Of a stretch of DNA of 64,000 nucleotides, positions 1-10,050 are shown piece by piece (position 1 is the stretch's first letter; each line of letters begins with the position of its first letter). The notes below the pieces were generated by a model. That model was not told where the DNA came from. It searched no databases and was given only the letters and a program-made list of their open reading frames with translations. This DNA comes from Cryptomeria japonica (taxonomy: Eukaryota > Streptophyta > Pinopsida > Cupressales > Cupressaceae), in contig NC_081407.1 of the NCBI RefSeq assembly GCF_030272615.1, positions 151,175,048 through 151,239,047 on the forward strand, in the 5' to 3' direction. The position numbers and the translations under genes were made by a program.

Positions 1-996
1 CTTTGCTCTCCAAAGGATATTGGCAAAATGGGGACCCCTTTATTTTCTTTTATTCCCTTAGGTTTTTTGTCCTCTTCGTGTTTCCCCTTTTTTTCCCCTC
101 TTCATTCATTTAGGTGTGCTTGTGTTTCCTTTCTTTTAGTGTGTGTGCCTCAGGCTTTCCTTGTTTATAATTTGAAACAGTGGCTCCCCAATTCCCCCTT
201 TTTGTCTCTTATTAGAGTTCAAGCTTCAAGGTTCCTTTATTTCAAGTTTGAAACAAGGACCCCCTAATCCTCGATCTCCCTTCTATGTCTTCTTTGAGGA
301 CCAAACTTTGGGGGTTCAAAGTTTTCATTTTGAAATTAGAAATCAAGATCCCCAAACCTAATTTTTGCCATTCTTTTGTCCAAACTACCCATGATCAGCA
401 CTAACCTTGCAACTAGAGACCCTTGAGCATTGATCCCTATTGCAAGTATGATGCATTTATAAGGTTTGGTGACATTAGTGGTAATTTGATATGCATTCAC
501 TTGCACCTTTAAAAGCCCCTTTTGGGCATAATATCAAATCATTTCAAGCATGATAAGAAACCTTTTGAGGAGATCTATATCTAGAAACCCCCATAAGTCC
601 ATTGTGCCTTAGATGTACAATCTTAATTCAAGTTGTTGTGTGTGAGAACATTGAGAAAACTAAGTGGTTGTGATTGAATTTGTTATCGACGTTTGGAGAT
701 TGTTCTTATCCATGATTTTAGGTAAGTTCTTCCCTCTTTCCTCCATATTTTTCTTCTTTTTTTTTTCAATACTTGTATTGGGTTGTGAATTAGTGGAATT
801 TTACATCATCCTTTTATTTTTTCCACTTGGGATTTTGCTTTCTTTCCATGTTAAAGCCCAAATTTTGAACCCCTTCTTCCTTAGGATTGGGCTAGTGGTC
901 ATTTGGGTGCGTTTGTTTTCACCCAAATGTCATCTCACCCTAAGTGTGACCTCGTTTTTAAGCAAAATATAACCACCTAGGGGATGTTAAATACCT
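1..996. other. Unassigned AT-rich flank left of the copia insertion
   Basis: No gene is recognised here. The stretch is T-rich on the plus strand with scattered pyrimidine runs, and contains only short frames of about 80 to 100 codons that look like chance. It joins directly to the sequence after 15081 once the copia element and one copy of its target duplication are removed, so it is the original target DNA of that insertion. It could be older transposon debris; I cannot tell. Confidence 0.4.
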
Positions 997-1001
997 TAAA
1001 C
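997..1001. repeat. Target site duplication of the copia element (left copy)
   Basis: TAAAC lies directly before the LTR terminus at 1002 and is repeated exactly at 15077-15081 after the other LTR. A 5-bp duplication is the usual footprint of LTR-element integration. Confidence 0.9.
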
Positions 1002-1063
1002 TGTGAGAGTTGAGAAACATAACACCACAGGAGCCTAAAGATCTATGCAAGCTAAATAATTTG
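1002..1063 (-). repeat. Copia 3' LTR, outer piece (split by element A)
   Basis: These 62 bases match the start of the LTR at 14732 (TGTGAGAG, then the shared text through the ACACCACAGGAGCC motif). The match breaks at 1063 exactly where element A begins and resumes at 8858 after it. The last five bases, ATTTG, form the left target duplication of A. Confidence 0.93.
1059..1063. repeat. Target site duplication of gypsy element A (left copy)
   Basis: ATTTG directly precedes the LTR of element A and recurs exactly at 8858-8862 after its second LTR. Confidence 0.92.
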
Positions 1064-1250
1064 TGTAGCGTCCTAAAATTGCGACACTTGCAATTTCGAC
1101 TGCATTTCGGTCTTCACGATGGCGACGCAACACGGAACCTGAATGGAGACCCCGAAACTTGTCCATGACATCAAAAACTGCATTTTTCCAGCACCTTGCC
1201 TGATCCCTCCTTGCACCCTGCTGTCCCGGGAGGTGGGACCAGAGCGCCCA

Positions 1251-1309
1251 GCGCCCTGGTCCTTCAGGACCAGGGCGCCCAGTGCCCTGGTCCCCCAGGA
1301 CCATGGCGC
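1251..1309 (+). repeat. Two consecutive GC-rich hairpins in the U3 of element A's 5' LTR
   Basis: GCGCCCTGGTCC at 1251-1262 is followed by TTCA and its exact reverse complement at 1267-1278. A second unit (1282-1293, loop CCCA, 1298-1309) forms the same hairpin with mismatches. Most of this is missing from the 3' LTR, where a single CCCTGGTCC remains. In an otherwise AT-rich LTR this is a conspicuous inverted repeat upstream of the TATA box. Confidence 0.8.
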
Positions 1310-1448
1310 CCAGCGCCCTGGTCCCTGGCCCTATTTTTGGGCCCGGTCTCCTATGGGGCTTCGGGTCTTTTAGTTTGCAATTTGGAAAATACTCTTTCCT
1401 TGTCGGCCCAAGGTCGGAAAAATCAGTCTATCAACCCTAATTGGCAAG

Positions 1449-1456
1449 TATATAAA
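1449..1456 (+). promoter_or_regulatory. TATA-like box in the element A 5' LTR
   Basis: TATATAAA lies about 385 bases into the LTR. The same box with the same neighbours occurs in the 3' LTR (7980-7987), in both LTRs of element C (26852-26859, 42636-42643) and, on the minus strand, in both LTRs of element B (35409-35416, 41936-41943). This shared position makes it the likely core promoter defining U3 and R. Confidence 0.7.
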
Positions 1457-1916
1457 CTACATTTTCCTCTCCCATTTTAAAGAAGATGGAAAAAAGGCAG
1501 AAGCGATACTCAAACATTCAAGCATTCCTTCAAGCAATTGAGCATTCTAAGTCTCCATTCAAGGCTAAGTGTTGCATTCAAGACAAGGATTCAACCATTG
1601 AAGAGGAGATCACATACCACATACAACATACAACATATAACATACAACAACATCTACACCTTCGCATGTAAGAATACAAACATTCTTACAACAAGGTACT
1701 AGTACTTGTTTTGCATTACAATCATTTACATTTACAACATTTCTCATTTCTTGGTTAATTCCAAAACTAGGGTTTGACCTAAGGGCAAACCCCTAATCCC
1801 TAACCCCCCAATCGTCTTCGCTTTTTTATGTGTAGGTTGCAGGTACGCGGTTGTAATTGAAGATCTGGAATCCTTGTGCAGAGACGAATAGATCCCCCTT
1901 CGTTTCGCGGATTTTT

Positions 1917-1955
1917 CGGAGGACCGTGTGCACGCCAGGCGCCATCGTCTTGTCA
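1917..1955 (+). repeat. Recurring stem-loop motif, LTR copy (element A)
   Basis: A GGACCGTG arm and a CATCGTC arm surround a GC-rich centre. The same motif recurs at 2717-2752 and 3341-3376 in the leader and at 8456-8492 in the other LTR. Element B has the matching set on the minus strand (34882-34919, 40021-40056, 40643-40680, 41432-41468). Confidence 0.7.
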
Positions 1956-2321
1956 ACTTTTGCTCAAATTTGCAGGACAGCGTCGTCTTGACATTTTACT
2001 GCTAATTCCAGGTCCGCAACTTCATCCTATATCCCTATCTCAGTTTATAATCGAATCTTTCTCACTTTCTATGTATTCCTAGCTTAATCATTCTATCCAC
2101 ATTCTTTACAAAAGAGGGTAGTCTTGCTGTCTTAACCCTTGAAACTCATTTAGAATCCAATCTTGCATTGTGTGGGATTGGATCCTATGGGTTTCAACCC
2201 ATCTTTTGAATGTAAAGTCTCCCCTAAGTGAAAACCGTCAATCCAAGTAACCTCCCTTCTCTCTCCTTGGAGTTGGAAGAGGGGAGAGCAACTAGGGTTC
2301 GATTTTTTCCGCTTTACATTT

Positions 2322-2340
2322 TGGTGAACCCGACGTGAAC
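2322..2340 (+). promoter_or_regulatory. Primer binding site of element A
   Basis: TGGTGAACCCGACGTGAAC begins three bases after the LTR end. It starts with TGG, as expected for pairing with a tRNA CCA end. The same sequence with one change lies next to element B's 5' LTR (41058-41076, minus strand), and a shorter form (TGGTGAACCCAAC) follows element C's LTR. I do not assign the tRNA with confidence; it is not the initiator-Met type used by the copia element here. Confidence 0.8.
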
Positions 2341-2716
2341 ATCCTTTCTGATTATTCATGGTTAGATCTGAAAAATTGATTCCTTGATTACATTTCCATG
2401 TTTGATCTTTTGCAAAATTTTAGAGGTTAATTGCATAAAAACCCTAAATTTTCTTTTTGAAAATTGAACTTGTGAAATGTTTAATTATTAATGCTTGTTT
2501 TAGATCTACCCTTCTATTGCAAATTATCAATTCATATTTGTGCTTTAATTCTGAAAATTAAGTGGTTAAGTGTCAAAACCCTAATTTTTAAAACCCTCTT
2601 GATTCAACCTTTGACCGATAATTTCACTGATCAAAACATCTCCAAATCAGCTGTAACTTTGGATTCCGCAATAAAATCATAATATCTTTCATCCCTGAAA
2701 ATTTGGAAAAAAGTTG

Positions 2717-2752
2717 CGAGGACCGTGTGCACTCCGAGCGCCATCGTCCTCG
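2717..2752 (+). repeat. Recurring stem-loop motif, leader copy 1 (element A)
   Basis: CGAGGACCGTG and CATCGTCCTCG flank a 14-base centre. The arms pair with two mismatches, one of which would be a G-U pair in RNA. Confidence 0.7.
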
Positions 2753-3340
2753 ACATTTTTTTCGAAATTTCGGGAGCTAGATCTTACTGTATTTTTCTGC
2801 TAAAATCCAGAATTGTGGCTGATTTTATCAATTCTAACACTTTCAAAATTAAAGTCAAAGTTGGTCTAGGGATTGCTTGGATTAAGGCTTCTAAACATTC
2901 AAAAATTGGTGAAATTGAAATTTTGTGTCAAAATTGTGTTCTTACTATCCTAAATCTGAAAAGTGCACGTTAGAATTCATTCAAAATTTCAGTGCTTTAT
3001 TCAAATTCTTGCAATTTGTGACTTTTGAAATTAAGTGCTTAATTACAACAACTTTGATTTCCGCTTTCAAAATTGAATTTTGCGTGAAATTGAGTCAACT
3101 TTTAAATTTCAAAGCCTGCATTGCTTTTGGCATTCCCTCTAAAATCATAAAATTCAAAATTTCAGTTTCCCTCTCTTTTTCAAAATTCAAATTTAGCATT
3201 TTTCGACAATCGTGGTAGGGTTCAATTTTGAGATTGCAACTTTAATTTGGCCTATCTACAGATCGTAAAATCACTCAATTTTTTCAAATTAGCTTTAAAA
3301 TCATCATAACTTTCATCCCTGCAAATTTTGAAAAAAGTTG

Positions 3341-3376
3341 CAAGGACCGTGTGCACTCCGAGCGCCACGGTCCTTG
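3341..3376 (+). repeat. Recurring stem-loop motif, leader copy 2 (element A)
   Basis: CAAGGACCGTG (3341-3351) and CACGGTCCTTG (3366-3376) are exact reverse complements around a 14-base loop. This is a perfect 11-bp stem in an otherwise AT-rich leader and the best-formed copy of the motif in the window. Confidence 0.8.
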
Positions 3377-3500
3377 ACATTTTTTCTGAAATTTCGGGAG
3401 ATTGTCGTGATTGCATTTAACAGCTTAAATCTAGGAGATTGGCTGATTTTATTGAAATTTGCTACCTCTAAATTCAAAATCTTCTCTCTCTCCCTAGTGC

Positions 3501-6500
3501 ATGAGTTTTACAACAATAAGCCCTACTTACACTATTCCCGTTAGACGAAGCCTTAGAATTAAGTCTTTCCAAGGTTTAATTACTGAGGAGATGGAACCTA
3601 ATTTGAATAGCCTTTTTAACGAGGACATGGGTAATTCCTCTAATCCTCCTAATGATGAAGAAGCTCTCCACGAGGTTTCTGTAGAACAACTTTCGAAATT
3701 GGATAATCAATTTGACGATTTTCGACAATGGATGTCTCAAGAATACCCTGATAGTCAAGCTCTTCCTTTAATTGAGGGTCTAAAACATATGCTTCAAAGT
3801 GATAAGAATGGAATTGATATGTTGCGTGGTATTGCACACATTGTGGATTCGAATGTGATGCCTATGAAGAGTTGTGCTGAAACTTTAGGTTATACACAAC
3901 CTCCCACTCAAGTTAATCATTATATTCCTCTGACAACTTCTATTGCTAGCATACCTACTTTTACATCAAACATAATGACTACTTCTATACAAGACATTCC
4001 GCCTATGATTACCAGTCATGGAGGCAATCCTTCCTCTTCAATTAATCCTCTTCCTTCATTCAATCCGACTTCTTCATTCATTCCTTCAATGAGTGTCCCA
4101 TCTCCACAAATGAACATGACGCAAGGGGGCAATCCATTCAACCATTCCATTCCTCCTTGTAGTGTTCCTCCTTTCCAATCCTCTCCTATGACTAACTATC
4201 ATAGTGTCCCGCCACCTTACTCTTTACCTTCTTTCAATAACATAACACCTCCATCTCAATCTAACACATCTAATATGAATTCTTCGACTGAAGCAACCAT
4301 TAACAATCTTGCACAAACTGTCTCTTCTTTACAGCAACAAATTGCCTCTATGAATCAATCTAAGTTTAGTGTGCCCACATTTGATGTTGCGAGCCCACTT
4401 TCTCTTGACATTATTCGAGCTATCCCTCCTAGACATGTTGAAATCCCGCATTTGGAGCTTTATAATGATAAAGGTGATCCTTTAACACATGTTAAGACTT
4501 TTCAAACAATCTGTACCGATTTTGCTTATGACCAAAGGTTGCTTGCAAAACTGTTTACTAGAACATTAAGAGACAAAGCCCTACAATGGTATTGCTCGTT
4601 GCCTTCTTATTCTATTACTTCTTTCGAACAACTTGCAAATGCTTTCATTCAACAATTTCAAAACAATATAAGTCCTAAAGTTACTTTGATTGATTTAATG
4701 CATTGTAAACAAGGTGTTAAAGAAAAAGTGACTGATTTCATTGGTAGATATAAGCATTTGTATGCTCAAATTTCTTTTCCAGTACCTGACAATGATATTC
4801 AAAGAATCTTTATTTCTAATTTACAAAAAGATATTCGAGATAAACTTCTGTTTTCTAAGTTTACTTCTTTCCAACAGTTGTGTGCAACTCTTCACAATTA
4901 TCAACTGACTGTGAGTCAAATGGAACAATCACATCCTATGGCTCCGAGTGATAAGGGTGATAGCAGTCAACAACCATTTGGGAAGTTTAAACCGAACAGA
5001 GAGTCCATTAAGTTCAATGAAAACATCATCAACAACAATGTGAATGCAACATCAAGTGTGCCTCCTATTTCTAAGTTTTTCAAGAAAGAAAGAAAATATA
5101 CTCCTTTGAATGAATCATTGCATAGTATTATAAATAAGTTATTGGAACAAAATGTGCTTACTCTTCCTCCTATAAGGCAAATTGATCCTGCAAAGATTAA
5201 TTCGCCCTATTTTGATAACAAATCTTTTTGTCAATTTCATCGTCAACCTAGGCATGATACTGAAAAATGTTTTTCTTTAAAGGGTAAAATTCAAGATTTG
5301 ATTGATAATAATACTATCTCTGTTTCAGGAGTGAATGATAAAGGCAACACATCTGTAACTCCTCCTAACCAAAATCTTCAGATTTTTACTGATCCATTAC
5401 CTTCCCATACCTCTAATGCGATTGAGACTAATGATTCCTCTTTCTCATCTGATGGTCTTGTGTCTATGACTCCGAATGTGATTAACTTTGTAGAGCAGCA
5501 AGAAAACCCTAAAGAACCTTCCATCACATTTGATTCTAGTGAAACTATCAGGGCACCTGATGGTCCTTTATACATAGTTGCAAAAGTCAAGAATACACCT
5601 TGTCGTGGAGTGCTTATTGATCCTTCATGCATGGTTAATGTTATTACTGAAGAATTTCTTTTTACTTTGCAATTGAATCAAGTGATCTATGACAAAACAG
5701 ATGTGATTGTGAAATTATTTGATGCATTTTCTTCTCCTGCAATTGGTTCTATTACATTATCTATTGAAGTTCATAACAAATCCCTTGATGTGAACTTTGC
5801 TATTATTCCTTCATCCGAACAATTTCGTGTGAAGCTTGGCTATCCTTGGCTATCTTCCATGAAAGCTATTGCTTCTCCTATTCATAAGTGTTTGAAATTT
5901 CCCCATAATGGTGAAGTTGTTACTGTCAATCATAGTCTCTTTAAACTAGCTGAAAGAACTTCTAGCGTTCCTATTGATTTTTTTGGCCTAAACAATTCCA
6001 ATCTCTTCCTCCGCGAAGTGATCATCTTTTCAAATCTTATCAAAAGTTGAAAACAGATATGATCCTATCTCTAAGTGAACCTAGAACACCCAAACTTGAT
6101 ATTCCTATTGTTCTTGAGAAGGAAGTTCTTCCTTTGAAAGATAAAACTAATGTCTTTCCTCAAGAAGATTCCCAACCCATCCCTATGGATGTGACTATGT
6201 CTATGCCGAATAAACCTTCTAAAAGTAGACCTATACCTCCTCGTCATGATGGACTTGGTCTCCTTCCTAAACCAAAAATTCCTCCTTTATATGGAGCAGT
6301 TCCTCCTCCTTCCTTTTATAGAGAGAAGAGACCTTCTTCTTCTCCTATTATCCAGCATAAGAGACCACAACCTAAACACCCAAGTGATAAGGATGAGAAC
6401 ATTCCTCCTCCTCAATCTTCTCAACTTCCTACTAAGACTAGACGAAACCGTTCTGCACGTGAACGCCGACGAAAGCGTTGTCTTAGAGCTCAAGCAGCTG

Positions 6501-6886
6501 CTTCTCAAACTTTGCAATCTCCAAAAACACCTTCAACAAGCATTATTCCATTTTCTCCAAAATCTCCTAAACATAAGATGCATGATGGTCTTGATCCTAT
6601 GCGAGTTAAAGATCCTATTTTTATAAATCTTGATGATGATATAGATGAAAATGTTATTCATGATGAAAAAGTTACTTCTTTTCATTCTGATAGTGAATAT
6701 GAATATGTTGATGTTGATAACCATTTATCTAACGAATTTTCTAAAGCACTTATCCTAGCTCCTAGACAAGAACAACGTGGCTTGGAACATGAACATAGCC
6801 CTTGTTTGGATCTTGTGATAGCTCCATCTGCTGTGTTGGATGTTGCTCCTCTAGCGTGTTCCTTGCCTTCCCGAAACATTGATTAG
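3501..6886 (+). pseudogene. gag with protease-like domain of element A, one frameshift
   Basis: This is the capsid-type polyprotein of a gypsy element. The first 849 codons (3501-6050) hold an acidic N-terminus, a Pro/Ser/Asn-rich tract (about 150-260), a short coiled-coil stretch, a Retrotrans_gag domain (about 320-480), a knuckle-like CX2HX4HX4C at about 580-595, and an aspartic-protease-like region whose active-site position reads DPSC. Compared with the uninterrupted copy at 36449-39895, one base is missing in a T run near 5980. This shifts the frame and ends the first part at 6050; the remaining Pro-rich and acidic C-terminus reads on in another frame to 6886. The start at 3501 is the same ATG as in B and C. 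No RT, RNase H or integrase follows. The single lesion suggests a fairly recent insertion. Confidence 0.9.
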
Positions 6887-7641
6887 CAAGATCGGGGGGT
6901 GGATGATGTGCTAGACTAGTTTCATTAGCATAGCAGACTCTCTCCTCCTCTCTTTTGTTACTTCTTCTATGTGTTATTCTCATTCTTCTATTTGTTGTCC
7001 TTAGTGTTGTCTACTTGAGGACGATGCAAAGCATTGAGATCTCTTTTGGTCTCTCTCATGTTGACTCAAAAGACACATGCGTTCCCTTCTTTTAGGTGAC
7101 CTTCCTTGATTGGGGAATGAAGAACAATTATGCATACATACATATGATATACATGAATTATCATACAGCATACTGACCCTGAGGAAAGCAAAGTCACCTC
7201 GTGCTTTGTGTCTATTATCCTTGGGTTTATCTCACACTTGGGGGCTAAATCTTTGTGATAATGTGCTCCTTTCCCTTCTCATTTCTTATGTGTATCACTA
7301 CCTTAAAGCAATCACCCCCGTTGAGGCATGTGCGATCGCTTTAACGTAGGGGGGCATACACCCCGTCTATCCCTTCAGGATACTTGAAAATTTCTTGGCG
7401 AACTTAGCTTTGCCTTGAAAATTCTTGGTATTTTTCTTACATGACTCATAGTGAGGGAACCTTACTACTGACAGTCATGGTTCTCCCTCGTGATCTTCCC
7501 TTTTACTTTGTCAATCGAAGTCGTAAGATCCTTAGCCCACTAGGGGCTTGGTGTATCTTGCCTCCTTGACGTGGTGAAAGTCTTTCAATGTTGTTTCCTT
7601 GTACTTTACCGGAAGTATGAGCGTACGCTTATACTCCCGCT
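6887..7641 (+). other. 3' noncoding region of element A
   Basis: About 750 bases between gag and the polypurine tract. It has no recognisable domain, and the longest frame is about 80 codons. Very similar sequence lies in the same place in B (35720-36448, minus strand) and a diverged version in C (33781-34530). It is therefore a family feature rather than a recent deletion scar. In a full-length gypsy element, pol would occupy this position. Confidence 0.7.
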
Positions 7642-7656
7642 AAAGTGGGGGCTAAA
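7642..7656 (+). promoter_or_regulatory. Polypurine tract of element A
   Basis: AAAGTGGGGGCTAAA ends directly at the 3' LTR. The equivalent tracts are at 35705-35719 for B (minus strand) and 42282-42296 for C. It is the expected priming site for plus-strand DNA synthesis. Confidence 0.75.
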
Positions 7657-8857
7657 TGTAGCGTCCTAAAATTGCGACACTTGCAATTTTGACTACATTT
7701 CGGTCTTCACGATGGCGACGCAACATGGAACCTGAATGGAGACCCCGAAACTTGTCCATGACATCAAAAACTGCATTTTTCCAGCACCTTGCCTGATCCC
7801 TCCTTGCACCCTGCTATCCCGAGAGGTGGGACCAGAGCGCCCAGCACCCTGGTCCCTGGCCCTATTTTTGGGCCCGGTCTCCTATGGGGCTTCGGGTCTT
7901 TTAGTTTGCAATTTGGAAAATACTCTTTCCTTGTCGGCCCAAGGTCGGAAAAATCAGTCTATCAACCCTAATTGGCAAGTATATAAACTACATTTTCCTC
8001 TCCCATTTTAAAGAAGATGGAAAAAAGGCGGAAGTGATACTCAAACATTCAAGCATTCAAGCATTCCTTCAAGCAATTGAGCATTCTAAGTCTCCATTCA
8101 AGGCTAAGTGTTGCATTCAAGACAAGGATTCAACCATTGAAGAGGAGATCACATACCACATACAACATACAACATACAACATACAACAACATCTACACCT
8201 TCGCATGTAAGAATACAAACATTCTTACAACAAGGTACTAGTACTTGTTTTGCATTACAATCATTTACATTTACAACATTTCTCATTTCTTGGTTAATTC
8301 CAAAACTAGGGTTTGACCTAAGGGCAAACCCCTAATCCCTAACCCCCCAATCGTCTTCGCTTTTCTATGTGTAGGTTGCAGGTACGCGGCTGTAATTGAA
8401 GATCTGGAATCCTTGTGCAGAGACGAATAGATCCCCCTTCGTTTCGCGGATTTTTCAGAGGACCGTGTGCACGCCGGGCGCCATCGTCCTGTCAACTTTT
8501 GCTCAAATTTGTAGGACAACGCCGTCTCGACATTTTACTGCTAATTCCAGGTCCGCAGCTTCATCCTATATCCCTATCTCAGTTTATAATCGAATCTTTC
8601 TCACTTTCTATGTATTCCTAGCTTAATCATTCTATCCACATTCTTTACAAAAGAGGGTAGCCTTGCTGTCTTAACCCTTGAAACTCATTTAGAATCCAAT
8701 CTTGCATTGTGTGAGATTGGATCCTGTGGGTTTCAACCCCTCTTTTGAATGTAAAGTCTCCCCTAAGTGAAAATCGTCAATCCGAGTAACCTCCCTTCTC
8801 TCTCCCTGGAGTTGGAAGAGGGGAGAGCAACTAGGGTTCGATTTTTTCTGCTTTACA
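7657..8857 (+). repeat. 3' LTR of element A
   Basis: The LTR is 1201 bp, from TGTAGCGTCC to CTTTACA, and pairs with 1064-2318. It lacks the extra hairpin block of the 5' LTR and has one additional AAGCATTC unit near 8050. Target duplication ATTTG follows at 8858-8862. Confidence 0.95.
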
Positions 8858-9163
8858 ATTTGTTACAAGGAGAAGCAAGGAAGCAAATAACATAAAAGCA
8901 AAACACAGAAAATATGCTCAAAGAATGAGAGCTCAATATTCACAAAAAGTGTAATGTGATAATAATACAAGGAAAAGAAAATTAACCTCTAATAGGTCAA
9001 GAAACCCTAAAAGGGAAAACCTAGGCTTCCACATAATAATTAATAAAAGAATTAATTATTATGCACCTAATGTTAGCTTAAGTGTAAAAAGAGATAATAG
9101 GGAACTTAAAGAATTAAACAAATATTGTTTAATTAATCAAGTAAAGACCCGATTACTCTAACA
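8858..9163 (-). repeat. Copia 3' LTR, inner piece
   Basis: This matches the LTR at 14732-15076 from the TGTTACAAGGAGAAGC motif to the terminal CTCTAACA. With 1002-1063 it makes a complete LTR of about 363 bases. It carries a small duplication near 9045-9060 (AATTAATTATTA) not seen in the 5' LTR. The first five bases are the right target duplication of element A. Confidence 0.93.
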
Positions 9164-9175
9164 CCCCCCTTAAGC
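9164..9175 (-). promoter_or_regulatory. Polypurine tract of the copia element
   Basis: On the minus strand GCTTAAGGGGGG runs directly into the 3' LTR, as expected for the plus-strand primer of an LTR element. Confidence 0.8.
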
Positions 9176-9373
9176 TAGACTTAGGGAGAAGTTAAAACCT
9201 AGAACAGCTACTGAAAGCAGGAAAGATGGGTCCCAGCAACAAGGCCTGATCAAGTACCCAAATACAATGAAATCTCTATGAAATAGAGAAAAAGGAGAAA
9301 ACCCAGTGGGAAAAAACTCCTCTCTAAATAAAGATAAAAAAACATGCCGAAAGAAGAAGAAGGAAGGAAGGCC

Positions 9374-10039
9374 TCATAAAGACCCCCCAAGGACAACTTC
9401 CTTCACCCCAAGCATAGAGGGAAATTGAAGATAGCACAGCGATGCAAAAGGTTTCGTGAAGATGTCTGTAACCTGCTCGACAATGGGAATGTACTCCAGA
9501 ACGAGAGAACCATCTTGAATCAACTGGCGGATAAAATGCATGTGAAGCTCAATGTGCTTCATCCGCTGATGCTCTACCGGGTTGCGATAAATATGAATAA
9601 CACTCTGATTGTCACACCAAAAAATAGTGGGACTATCAAGAGGAAAACCAAACTCAGTCATCAACTATCAAAGCCATAAGATCTCCTGACTGGCGAGCAC
9701 AACAGCTCAGTACTCAACCTTTGTAGATGATAATGCATGAGCAGTCTGCTTCTTGCAAGACCATGTGATAGGACCATAGCCAAGACAGAAAACAAAGCCA
9801 GAAGCAGACTTCCGATCAGTAACATCACCAGCCCAATTTGAGTTAGTGTAGCCAACAATGTGAGGTTTCCCTGATGTATAGTGAATGCCATGAGAAATAG
9901 AGCCCTGAATGTACCGCAAAATACGTTGGGCAGCTTGCCAATGACTCTCATGAGGATCATGGGAGAATCGAGAGACAAGGCCAACCACAAAGGAAAGATC
10001 AAGATGGGTGTGATTCAGGTACAACAAACTGCCAACCAA
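9374..10039 (-). pseudogene. Copia RNase H domain, decayed
   Basis: The minus-strand translation shows the copia RNase H end of pol: the SLLYLNHTHLDLSF connection, a YTNSNWAGD block, RKSASGFVF, the WCDNQSVIHI block, HQRMKHIELHMHFIR, and a terminal VTDIFTKPF. The first catalytic aspartate, normally in YTDSDWAG, is Asn here (codon 9842-9844), so the enzyme would be dead. A TGA at 9707-9709 and further stops just after it split the domain. Several lesions fit C-to-T changes at methylated sites, the usual decay of silenced plant transposons. Confidence 0.88.
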
Positions 10040-10050
10040 CTGCCTTTAAA

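Larger units (their letters stand above)
1064..2318 (+). repeat. 5' LTR of element A
   Basis: The LTR is 1255 bp, TG...CA bounded, and matches 7657-8857 almost throughout. The main difference is about 62 extra bases near 1263-1324 that form GC-rich hairpins and are absent from the 3' LTR. A small indel lies in the AAGCATTC repeat near 1520. A TATA-like box lies at 1449-1456. Confidence 0.95.
2341..3500 (+). other. Long untranslated leader of element A
   Basis: About 1.16 kb between the primer binding site and gag. It is AT-rich with short chance frames. A segment of at least 110 bases is present twice (about 2660-2775 and 3290-3402). Each copy carries the GGACCGTG stem-loop followed by a shared GAAATTTCGGGAG block. 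A packaging or dimerisation signal would be expected in this part of an LTR-element RNA, which makes these repeats candidates; that role is inference. Confidence 0.65.
1064..8857 (+). mobile_element. Gypsy-type LTR element A, gag-only and non-autonomous
   Basis: The element is 7.8 kb, with LTRs at 1064-2318 and 7657-8857, both starting TGTAGCGTCC and ending CTTTACA. It is flanked by the 5-bp duplication ATTTG. A primer binding site lies at 2322-2340 and a polypurine tract at 7642-7656. The only coding content is a gag-plus-protease-like frame at 3501-6886. From the end of that frame to the 3' LTR there are about 770 bases with no reverse transcriptase, RNase H or integrase. The gag fold (Retrotrans_gag type) is Ty3-gypsy, and this layout fits the gag-only class of plant terminal-repeat retrotransposons. 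It sits inside the 3' LTR of the copia element, so it is younger than that element. Element B is a close relative. Confidence 0.92.

Noticed and set aside
1035-1480. Open frames of 76 to 94 codons on both strands in the LTR of element A
   Set aside because: They lie inside an LTR and are open because of the GC-rich palindromic block; the second LTR copy breaks or shortens them.
6246-6626. 126-codon plus-strand frame within the gag of element A, and the equivalent at 36757-37137
   Set aside because: It is a shadow of the Pro/Arg-rich gag C-terminus in another frame; leucine-rich content comes from the CTTCCT-type codons.
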